Shown: in pieces, positions 17,984 to 24,799 of the stretch | Position numbering within the stretch: the stretch's first letter is position 1 | Layout: the number at the start of each line of letters is the position of its first letter | Notes under the pieces: generated by a model | Database searches by the model: none | What the model was told of the DNA's origin: nothing | What the model saw: the letters and a program-made list of their open reading frames with translations, nothing else | Assembly: GCA_965224205.1 (NCBI GenBank) | Contig: CBDCYN010000004.1 | Span: 62,001 to 126,000, forward strand | Direction: 5' to 3' | DNA length: 64,000 bases | Source: CBDCYN01 sp965224205 | GTDB lineage: Bacteria; Planctomycetota; Phycisphaerae; Phycisphaerales; Phycisphaeraceae | Position numbers and translations under genes: made by a program

Positions 17984-19069
17984 ATGACCACCCACCGCCA
18001 GGCACTTTACCCTTTAAAATTTGAGCCAATCTATAAATCTAAGGTGTGGGGCGGGCGGGTGATCGAACAGCTGGGGCGGGTCTTGCCAGGCGACGAGGAT
18101 GATCGGATTGGGGAATCGTGGGAGCTGGCCGACCTTGGCCAGACCTCTGCATCCGGTGGCGGCGGCGGCCAGGAACGCTCGAAGATCACCAATGGCCCGC
18201 TCGCGGGTCAGACGTTGCAGGATGTGATCCAGCGATACGGCAACGATCTTTTAGGGCGGCTACACCTGTCCCCGCAAGGGGGGTTCCCGCTGCTGGTCAA
18301 GTTCCTCGACGCCCGGGAGAATCTTTCCGTCCAGGTGCACCCAAGCCCGGCGTACGCCACAAAGCACCCGGATGCCCACCTCAAGAGCGAAGCGTGGTAC
18401 ATCGTCGACGCCCAGCCCGGGGCGGTGATCTACAAGGGCGTCCGAGAGGGCGTCACGCCCCAGCGGTTCCGTGACGCGATCGGGTCGGGCGGCCTAGAGG
18501 ATTTAATGATCTCGGTCCCGGCCAAACCCGGTGACTGCCATTATCTGCCCAGCGGCACGTGCCACGCCCTGGGGGCCGGGATCCTCGTGGCCGAGGTCCA
18601 GACGCCCAGCGACACCACTTTCCGCGTTTATGACTGGGGGCGGACCGAACGTCAGCTTCACGTCGACCAGGCGTTGGAGTGTATCCAGTTCCGCCCTCCC
18701 GATGTGACGCACGAGGAGAAACGATCCCACATCGCGGGGATGTTCACGACCGTCACACGCCTCGTGAGCTGCGATCACTTCCGGATCGAAAAGGTGCGCA
18801 TGAGCGAGGGGTATGAGCAGGAAATCCCGTACGATCAGCCGGCGGTGTGGGTGGTGCTCCAAGGGGCTGGGCGGATCACCCCACCCCCATCGGCATCCCC
18901 GGGAATACCGGGAGGACGGTGCGATTCGCCTTGGCCGGCGGTGGATTTTCAATCCGGTCAGACCCTGTTGGTGCCCGCGGGACTCAACGACGCTCACGTC
19001 CGCCTTGACCAAGACACGGTCTGGCTCGAGATCACGTTTCCCCAAGCCTCGGCCCAGCTGTTTGCGTGA
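17984..19069 (+). CDS. manA: Mannose-6-phosphate isomerase, class I
   Basis: Zinc enzyme converting fructose-6-phosphate and mannose-6-phosphate, linking glycolysis to mannose and GDP-mannose metabolism. N-terminal signature LKFEPIYKSKVWGGRVIEQL and then IGESWELAD. The metal-site residues are in NLSVQVHPSPAYA, the Glu of LKSEAWYIVD and the His of HYLPSGTCHALGAG. The C-terminal cupin (VWVVLQGAGRIT) is present. 361 residues, similar to the short Bacillus-type enzyme. A Gly-rich insert (SASGGGGGQERS) interrupts residues about 56-67. GGAACCCCCCGGAG lies upstream of the ATG. Confidence 0.93.
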   Translation: MTTHRQALYPLKFEPIYKSKVWGGRVIEQLGRVLPGDEDDRIGESWELADLGQTSASGGGGGQERSKITNGPLAGQTLQDVIQRYGNDLLGRLHLSPQGGFPLLVKFLDARENLSVQVHPSPAYATKHPDAHLKSEAWYIVDAQPGAVIYKGVREGVTPQRFRDAIGSGGLEDLMISVPAKPGDCHYLPSGTCHALGAGILVAEVQTPSDTTFRVYDWGRTERQLHVDQALECIQFRPPDVTHEEKRSHIAGMFTTVTRLVSCDHFRIEKVRMSEGYEQEIPYDQPAVWVVLQGAGRITPPPSASPGIPGGRCDSPWPAVDFQSGQTLLVPAGLNDAHVRLDQDTVWLEITFPQASAQLFA

Positions 19070-19147
19070 CATGTGCGTCCGATTTTATAATAACACCATA
19101 AAGACCTTTGATCGGGCTCGAGGTCGCCATGAAAGGAAAACGTTGAG

Positions 19148-19705
19148 ATGAATGTCACGATCCGATCTTTACTTATCGTCGCCCTGGCGGTTTGTGCATG
19201 GGGCGGCTGCGAAACCACACGGGACGACAAACCGGTCACGGCCGAAAAACTCGAGCCCTATCAGTGCGGCACGATCGATCGGTTGCATACCTACGGGGGG
19301 GTCTTCCTGGCCAGCCAGCCCCAGCCCGGAGACTTCCAACAGGCCCGGGAAGGTGGGGTCAAGACCGTGATCAACCTGAGACTGCCCGGCGAGGTCAAGG
19401 ATTTCGACGAGGCCCAGATCGTGACCGACCTGGGGATGCAGTACCACAACCCCGGGTTCAAGGACCCCGACACCCTCACCGATGACGTGTTCGACCAGGT
19501 CCGCAGACTGCTCAACGATCCCCAGAACAAGCCGATCTTGCTGCACTGTAGCTCAGCGAACCGGGTCGGGACGGTCTGGCTAGCCCACCGGGTGCTTGAT
19601 GGCGGGGTGCCCTATGCCCACGCGCTGGCCGAAGCCAAGGCGGTGGGTCTGAAGCTGCCCGCTTACGAACAGAAAGCCAAAGACTACATCGATCGCCACC
19701 AATAA
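19148..19705 (+). CDS. Lipoprotein with DUF442/Blh-type protein phosphatase-like domain
   Basis: 185 residues. The N-terminus MNVTIRSLLIVALAVCAWGG then CET has a hydrophobic stretch and a lipobox-like Cys at 21, so it is probably a membrane-anchored lipoprotein. The rest follows the beta-lactamase-hydrolase-like (DUF442) phosphatase fold. It has FLASQPQPGDFQQAREGG, TVINLRLPGE and the P-loop LLHCSSANRVGTVW. The CX4R spacing (CSSANR) matches the Blh subgroup (CRSGTR type) rather than the CX5R of ordinary tyrosine phosphatases. Extracytoplasmic phosphatase or sulfur-transfer activity is possible; the substrate is unknown. It follows manA, 78 bases downstream. Confidence 0.75.
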   Translation: MNVTIRSLLIVALAVCAWGGCETTRDDKPVTAEKLEPYQCGTIDRLHTYGGVFLASQPQPGDFQQAREGGVKTVINLRLPGEVKDFDEAQIVTDLGMQYHNPGFKDPDTLTDDVFDQVRRLLNDPQNKPILLHCSSANRVGTVWLAHRVLDGGVPYAHALAEAKAVGLKLPAYEQKAKDYIDRHQ

Positions 19706-19718
19706 TTGTTGTTTTGGG

Positions 19719-19855
19719 GGTGGCCTTGTAGTTGTAGAGGTGTAGAGGTCAGGATCAGGAGAAGGTCTCGTCGTGGACACCCTCAGCTGTGGGTGGGCCC
19801 GCCCGCAGCTATTGTTTCCGGGAATAATCGATCTTTACCCGTACAGGGCGACCAT
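19719..19855 (+). repeat. PR2 repeat, copy 1
   Basis: The centre CTCAGCTGTGGGTGGGCCCG and right end AATCGATCTTTACCCGTACA then GGGCGACC match the copies at 42498-42623 and 60068-60194. The left end (GGTGGCCTTGTAG) is a weaker match to the inverted terminus. It lies between two convergent genes. Confidence 0.65.
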
Positions 19856-19865
19856 TTTTTTTCAC

Positions 19866-20687
19866 TCATCTCACCTCAGGTGGTCGGCCGCGCGGCAGTG
19901 GTGGGGGAGCGTCGTGGGTGGCGCGGTAACCCTGCCAAGATTCCCGGGTCTCTTCGTGGGTCATTGGGCGTAGCCCCGCTCGTGGCGCCGTGCCCAGCAC
20001 CGGCAGGGCGTGCGCCGATTGCCCCATCGCGAACCGCACGGCTTGATCGTCTCGGTCGTCGACCCCGATCGCCAGGCACGCCATCCCGTGGTCAGCCGCT
20101 GCTGAGATGGCCCGGTATCCCGCCGCTTGATCGGCCAGGTGGTACGTGAACCCCACCACGCGCGCCGCGGTGTTCATCGCCAGCCACTCGGCGCCGCGCG
20201 GATCCTCACACACCAGCCCGATATGCCGGGTCAGACCCTCGTGCCGTAGATCGAACATCGTCTGGAGCATAGCCCCGGCCTTGAGGTCCTGCGGCTGCTC
20301 GACCCACAGAGCCAGCACATCGACCCCCGACCCGCCCCGGCCCCCGCCCAGCCCCAGCGTTTCGATCCGGTCACGCACGTTCTTCGGTAACCAGCGGGCA
20401 AACGGGGGCTGTCGCAGCCCCACCATGACCGGCCAACGTGGAGCGTGTCCCGCCGCTGCGTCGCGGTGACCACGGACCTTGCTTAGGGTTTGCCCCAGCT
20501 GGGCCAGCCGCGGGGTGTCGAGATCCGGCTCGACCACCACCAGTGACGGACGGTCCTGGACCGCTTCACCCTCATGGATCAAAGCCGATCCCCACCAGGC
20601 GAACAGGCCCACCGTCACATCGATCGGGTCCCAAGCCCGAAGCGGCCAAACGTCCTCTATTTCCCGATCGGTTTGTGCTGTTTCCAT
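19866..20687 (-). CDS. Aldo/keto reductase-like protein
   Basis: 273 residues with the feel of a TIM-barrel aldo/keto reductase: GVDVLALWVEQPQDLK, TMFDLRHEGLTRHIGLVCE and ARVVGFTYHLADQAAGYRAI resemble the DLYQLH, GKIRYIGVS and QVEYN steps of that family, in order. The catalytic Asp-Tyr-Lys-His set cannot be identified with confidence, and the N-terminal barrel strands are poorly conserved. It may therefore be a non-catalytic relative. No signal peptide. It ends 11 bases from a PR2 repeat. Family assignment moderate, function unknown. Confidence 0.55.
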   Translation of the reverse strand: METAQTDREIEDVWPLRAWDPIDVTVGLFAWWGSALIHEGEAVQDRPSLVVVEPDLDTPRLAQLGQTLSKVRGHRDAAAGHAPRWPVMVGLRQPPFARWLPKNVRDRIETLGLGGGRGGSGVDVLALWVEQPQDLKAGAMLQTMFDLRHEGLTRHIGLVCEDPRGAEWLAMNTAARVVGFTYHLADQAAGYRAISAAADHGMACLAIGVDDRDDQAVRFAMGQSAHALPVLGTAPRAGLRPMTHEETRESWQGYRATHDAPPPLPRGRPPEVR

Positions 20688-20751
20688 GTCCTGTTCGCCC
20701 CTACGGGTCTACCCGTGGCACAGCTGGTTGGTCGCTCAAGGCCGCCGTGCG

Positions 20752-21396
20752 TCACCGCCGTGTCGTCGGCCCGCGGCTCACGTGCGGGCTAGCTTTGATA
20801 TAGAACCGCAGCGGCTTCCGCGCCCACAGCCCTGCGGACTCGATCCCGACCCTCGGCCCCACCACGACCGCTGATTCTGGGTAGGGGCGCTTGCGGGCCC
20901 GCTCGATAAACAACCGATCGCTGTTCACCAGGTCTTCCCCGTCGAGCCGGCGGTCAATCGCCATCGCCTGGCACAGCTTCGCCGGGCCCGAGCACAGGTC
21001 GGTGTCGCGGATTTTCTTCACACCCCGCTGCCGGTGCTGAGTCATCACGCCCACTGCCTCGACCGGTTCCACCGCCCGGATCAGCACCGCCACCGGTTCG
21101 TCCACACGCCCTGCCACGACGTTCACGCAGTGATGCATCCCGTACGTAAAATAGACGTAAGCATGTCCCCCGTCGCCCCACATCGATTCGTTCCTGGCGG
21201 TTCGCCGCCCGTTGAACGTGTGCGCGGCCCGGTCCGCGATGCCCAGGTACGCTTCGACCTCGACGATCAACCCGCCTACCCGCTGCCCACCGTGCACCCG
21301 TACCAGCCGTTGCCCCAGCAAGCCTGCGGCGACCTCGACCGGTGCGCGGCGGTAGAACGCCCGATTCAGACGAGGGTTGGTGTGCGGCGGGGTCAC
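20752..21396 (-). CDS. DNA-3-methyladenine glycosylase (AAG/MPG family)
   Basis: Base-excision repair glycosylase that removes alkylated purines. Conserved blocks are LLGQRLVRVHGG, the catalytic Glu in GLIVEVEAYLGIADRAAHTF, RRTARNESMWGDGGHAYVYF then TYGMHHCVNVV, the DLCSGPAKLCQAMAI loop and a C-terminal GPRVGIESAG. With the GTG at 21396 (VTPPHTNPRLNRAFYRR) the protein is 214 residues, the usual size. The frame runs on to 21630, but that part reads through a PR1 repeat, so I do not use the upstream ATGs. No clear ribosome site is visible before the GTG, and the start is the least certain part. Confidence 0.88.
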   Translation of the reverse strand: MTPPHTNPRLNRAFYRRAPVEVAAGLLGQRLVRVHGGQRVGGLIVEVEAYLGIADRAAHTFNGRRTARNESMWGDGGHAYVYFTYGMHHCVNVVAGRVDEPVAVLIRAVEPVEAVGVMTQHRQRGVKKIRDTDLCSGPAKLCQAMAIDRRLDGEDLVNSDRLFIERARKRPYPESAVVVGPRVGIESAGLWARKPLRFYIKASPHVSRGPTTRR

Positions 21397-21406
21397 GAAG
21401 TCAGAA

Positions 21407-21450
21407 TATACCCACCGCGGAAGAAAATGCCGCGTACATGACCACATCAT
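21407..21450 (+). repeat. PR1 repeat, 5' part only
   Basis: TATACCCACCGCGGAAGAAA followed by ATGCCGCGTACATGACC resembles the direct left end of PR1. It lies immediately upstream of the GTG start of the glycosylase gene, so the PR1 insertion probably reshaped that promoter region. Confidence 0.45.
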
Positions 21451-21550
21451 ATGGTCATCTGGGATCGGTCTACAACGACTCCCCGGTCCACTTACAGTGG
21501 CGTAAATCTCTTGCGTCACGAGGTTGGCTGGGGTTATGATTAAAGTGATG

Positions 21551-21655
21551 TATACCCATCCTGGATGAAATTGCCGCATCGCTCGTGTACGCGGCGGGGA
21601 AATTCTCGGTGTCCTGCGCGTGCCCGACACGGTACTTTGATACGTGATGCGTATA
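21551..21655 (+). repeat. PR1 repeat, copy A (about 105 bp)
   Basis: Full-length member: starts TATACCCATCCTGGATGAAA, has the inner block CGTGTACGCGGCGGGGAAAT, and ends GGTACTTTGATACGTGATGC then GTATA. The two ends are imperfect inverted repeats of each other. It faces copy K (21694-21798), which is in the opposite orientation 38 bases away. Confidence 0.85.
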
Positions 21656-21693
21656 CTGTGGCCCTGATCGGATGGATCGTCTGTTCATGGCGA

Positions 21694-21798
21694 GAGACGC
21701 ATTGTGTATTTAAGATACCGCGTCGGTGAGCCTTTTGACTCCGGAGAGGGTCGTGTCGCGTACACGTATCACGGCGCCTCTTCATCCGGGATGGGTAG
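21694..21798 (-). repeat. PR1 repeat, copy K (inverted)
   Basis: The complement reads from TACCCATCCCGGATGAAGAG through GTGTACGCGACACGACCC to the terminal block GCGGTATCTTAAATACACAA. It ends 45 bases before the CBS gene start. With copy A it forms a long inverted pair. Confidence 0.8.
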
Positions 21799-21842
21799 GT
21801 GAGACCGTCATCCAAGCCAATGATCTAAGAGAAAGGCCCGCT

Positions 21843-22280
21843 ATGGCAAGCGTCAATGAGATCCTCGCGGAAAAAGGGGCCCAAGTGGTTTCGATCAAAA
21901 GCGGCGCGACCGTGTTGATGGCAGCCAAGCTCATGAACGAACACAAGATCGGGGCGCTGGTGGTGCTTGACCAAGACAAGCTGGCGGGGATTTTTACCGA
22001 GCGGGATGTGCTTCGACGGATCGTCGCTGAGCAGCGCGACCCCGCGGCCACACCGGTCTCCGAGGTCATGACGGCTCAGGTCGCCTGCTGCGGTCCCGAC
22101 ACCACGATCGACGAGGCCCGGTCGGTGATGAAGAACCGCCGGATCCGCCACCTGCCGGTGGTGGATGGGCAGATGCGTCTTGAGGGCATGGTCTCGATCG
22201 GAGACCTCAACGCTTATCATGCCAACACGCAGGAGATGACGATTCGTTTTCTGCACGAATACCTCTACGGGCGGATCTGA
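21843..22280 (+). CDS. CBS-domain pair protein
   Basis: 145 residues made of two CBS motifs. The first spans about residues 10-70 (VVSIKSGATVLMAAKLMNEH, IGALVVLDQDKLAGIFTERD) and the second about 75-130 (VSEVMTAQVACCGPDTTIDE, IRHLPVVDGQMRLEGMVSIG). Such stand-alone pairs bind adenosine nucleotides and regulate partner proteins. The ATG at 21843 follows AGAGAAAGG; the open frame extends 117 bases further upstream into a PR1 repeat and is not used. No partner gene is adjacent. Confidence 0.88.
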   Translation: MASVNEILAEKGAQVVSIKSGATVLMAAKLMNEHKIGALVVLDQDKLAGIFTERDVLRRIVAEQRDPAATPVSEVMTAQVACCGPDTTIDEARSVMKNRRIRHLPVVDGQMRLEGMVSIGDLNAYHANTQEMTIRFLHEYLYGRI

Positions 22281-22828
22281 CTCAGTGACTCTTGTTTTTC
22301 CATCCCGTCATGTCAACCGCTGTGACCCCGCGTCACCGGCTGGTCCTTGAGTCACGGTGCGATCTGTCCTGTCGCGACTCCGAAACCCGCCCCCACCGGG
22401 ATTGCACTTCAACCTTACTTAAGAAAGTGTATGAGAAGAGGTGTGCCACTGGCGGCTTGCCCGCCAGTGCGACGAGCGAAAGGTTCAAACACTAGCTGAT
22501 ATGTAGCCCGTGGCCCCCTATTTTCAGTCGTCATATGCATCTCACGCACTTTCTAAGACCGGCGTGACATGGTCTTGGTGGACGTGACGCCCATGCTCAG
22601 CGGCGGCCATCGCACCAAGAACCGATGATGGACCGTTCTTGCCATCCCGTGAAGGGGGTCACAATCCACAACGCACCGGCTGCCAACAACGTAGAATATA
22701 CCCGTTACGTATCCGAAATACTGTGTTGAGTATGCTTTGAACCGCGAACAAGACCTCGTCATGGACAAGAATCGTGCCGCCATTTCCTCCGAGACCGGAC
22801 TAACCGCCGGACGGATAACAATAACACC
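22281..22828. other. Gene-free gap with an inverted-repeat element
   Basis: No coding region is convincing. The gap contains a candidate MITE at 22419-22556 (listed separately) and a short PR1-like fragment around 22692-22731 (ATATACCCGTTACGTATCCG). The rest shows nothing I can name. Confidence 0.5.
22419..22556. repeat. Candidate MITE with central perfect hairpin
   Basis: Ends TTAAGAAAGTGTATGAGA and (complement) TTAGAAAGTGCGTGAGA form an imperfect inverted repeat of about 17 bp. Inside lies a perfect 9-bp hairpin, CACTGGCGG-CTTGC-CCGCCAGTG (22447-22469). No second copy was noticed in this window. Confidence 0.5.
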
Positions 22829-24682
22829 ATGCTGACATGGCGCGATCCATTCTGGCAGGCCAGCTCGGTGGTCTTGCGTTACAAGCGGCAGATCGGCCTA
22901 GCGCTGACCGGCGCGGTGATCTCGGCATTGTGCTTCGGCGGAGGGCTGGGGATGCTGCTGCCGACGCTGCAACTGCTGTTGGGTCAGAAGCAGCCGCTGC
23001 GGGACCTGATTGAACAGTCGATGGGCTCGCCGGACAGCCCGCTGTGGATGCGGGATCTAGCGGCGTGGCTGGCGCCCCAGGTCCCCACCGACCCGTTCCG
23101 GGCGTTCCTGCTGGTGATGGCGATGATCGCCACGCTCACCGTTATCGGCAGCACCGGGCGGTACCTGCACGAGCTTCAGACGCTCACGGTAGTGGCCCGC
23201 TCGGGGGTGTACTGGCGCAGCCGTCTGCTGGGGCGGCTGATCCAGGCTCGGCTCGACCACCTGCTGCTCAACGGGTACGCCGATTCCATCAGCCGGATCA
23301 CCCACGACGTGACGCTGTTGTGCCGGGGGTTCTCGACCGTGATGGGCAAGGCGGCGTCGAAGATCCTCAACGGCCTGGTGGGGGTGGCGGTGGCGGTGTG
23401 TCTGGACTGGCGGCTGACCCTGATCGCGCTGGTCGGGACCCCGGTGATCGCGGTGTTGATGCGGAAGTTTGGCAAGCGGATCCGCCGGGCCACGAAACGC
23501 CTCATGAGCCAGCGGGGGCGGATGATCGCAATGCTCAACGAGGCCCTGGGCGGGATCCGGGTGGTGAAAGTCCACCACGGCGAGGGCTACGAGCGACGCC
23601 GGTTCGCGAGGCTCAACCGCGCGGTGTACAGCGAAGAGATGCGTGTGCGGAAGGTCCGGGCGATCTCGTCACCGGTGGTCGAATCGCTGGGGCTGTTCGG
23701 GGTGATGCTCGTGGCCAGCATCGCCGCGTGGTACGTCCTCCACGAAGACGTCGCCCCGGAGCGGTTCATGACCGTGCTGGCGGCGCTGGGGGCGTCGGCG
23801 GCGAGCCTCAAGCCGATCTCGAACCTCAACAACGAGCTGCAAGAATCCAGCGCTGCGGCGACACGGGTGATCGAAGCAATGCAGATCCCGGTTGAGCCCA
23901 CCGGGGTGGAGGCACGCTCGAAGCCCGTCTTGCCCCGACACCAACGGCGGGTGGCTTTCGAATCCGTGTGGTTCTCGTACCCGGGTCAAGACACGCCGGC
24001 GCTGAGGGACGTGAGCTTAACGGTCCAGCACGGGCAGACCGTCGCGATCGTTGGGTCCAACGGCTCGGGCAAGACGACGCTGCTGAGCCTGATCCCCAGG
24101 CTCATCGAGCCCGCCCAGGGCCGGGTCTTGATCGACGGCTACGATATCGCTGAGGTGAACCTACGCACCCTGCGGCGGCAGATCGCGGTGGTCACCCAGC
24201 AGACGGTGTTGTTCGAAGGCACGATCGCGGCCAATATCGCCTATAGCCGCGGCCACGAGAGGATCGACCAGATCGTCGCCGCCGCCAAGGCCGCGTATGC
24301 TCACGAGTTCATCCTCGAGCTGCCCCAGGGGTATGACACCAAACTATCCGAGGGCGGCGAAGGGTTGAGCGGGGGCCAGAAGCAGCGGCTGTGCATCGCC
24401 CGGGCGGTCCTGCGTAAGCCGGCGGTCCTGATCCTCGATGAGGCGACCAGCCAGATCGACGCGGACTCCGAGGCCAAGATCAACCTCGCCCTCCGCGACA
24501 TCACCCGGGATTGCACGGTATTTATTATCGCTCATCGGCTTAGCACGGTGGTGGACGCGGACATGATCGTGGTCATGTCAGACGGCCAGATCGTCGATCA
24601 GGGCACCCACCCCCAGCTGCTTGAGCGATGCCAACCCTACCGGACCCTTACCCAAACCCAGTTGCAACTCACACCGGCGTAG
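22829..24682 (+). CDS. ABC exporter half-transporter (MsbA-like, membrane plus ATPase)
   Basis: 617 residues with an N-terminal six-helix membrane domain (about residues 15-330, beginning IGLALTGAVISALCFGGGLG) and a C-terminal ATPase. The ATPase has Walker A IVGSNGSGKTTLLSLIP, Q-loop VVTQQTVLFEGTIAANIAY, signature LSGGQKQRLCIARAVLRKP, Walker B AVLILDEATSQID and the switch His in FIIAHRLSTV. The family exports lipids, lipid A precursors, peptides or drugs as a homodimer. MsbA-like lipid export is a guess based on architecture. It stands alone, convergent with nrfA. Confidence 0.92.
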   Translation: MLTWRDPFWQASSVVLRYKRQIGLALTGAVISALCFGGGLGMLLPTLQLLLGQKQPLRDLIEQSMGSPDSPLWMRDLAAWLAPQVPTDPFRAFLLVMAMIATLTVIGSTGRYLHELQTLTVVARSGVYWRSRLLGRLIQARLDHLLLNGYADSISRITHDVTLLCRGFSTVMGKAASKILNGLVGVAVAVCLDWRLTLIALVGTPVIAVLMRKFGKRIRRATKRLMSQRGRMIAMLNEALGGIRVVKVHHGEGYERRRFARLNRAVYSEEMRVRKVRAISSPVVESLGLFGVMLVASIAAWYVLHEDVAPERFMTVLAALGASAASLKPISNLNNELQESSAAATRVIEAMQIPVEPTGVEARSKPVLPRHQRRVAFESVWFSYPGQDTPALRDVSLTVQHGQTVAIVGSNGSGKTTLLSLIPRLIEPAQGRVLIDGYDIAEVNLRTLRRQIAVVTQQTVLFEGTIAANIAYSRGHERIDQIVAAAKAAYAHEFILELPQGYDTKLSEGGEGLSGGQKQRLCIARAVLRKPAVLILDEATSQIDADSEAKINLALRDITRDCTVFIIAHRLSTVVDADMIVVMSDGQIVDQGTHPQLLERCQPYRTLTQTQLQLTPA

Positions 24683-24726
24683 AGCGACCGTTGTGTCGGA
24701 CCGGGTGCTATTACTCTGACCGGCAA

Positions 24727-24751
24727 CTATACCTATCCAGGATGGGTATAA
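24727..24751. repeat. PR1-derived palindrome
   Basis: TATACCTATCCAGGATGGGT then ATA is nearly a perfect palindrome made of two PR1 left ends head to head. It directly abuts the solo IS481-type end at 24755. Confidence 0.5.
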
Positions 24752-24754
24752 AAG

Positions 24755-24799
24755 AACAAAGATTAACAGAAACGTCAGATGAAGTGTTGACTATTATAA
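24755..24799 (-). repeat. Solo end of the IS481-type element
   Basis: The complement reads TAATAGTCAACACTTCATCT then GACGTTTCTGTTAATCTTTG. It matches the left end of the intact element at 62062-62107 (TATTAGTTAAGACTTCATCT then GACGCTTCCGTTAATCTTTG). No transposase remains. It sits immediately after the nrfA stop codon, between nrfA and a PR1-derived palindrome. Confidence 0.8.

Noticed and set aside
20574..20874. Rightward frames over the aldo/keto reductase and glycosylase genes
   Set aside because: Shadow frames without motifs; the opposite strand carries the recognisable proteins.
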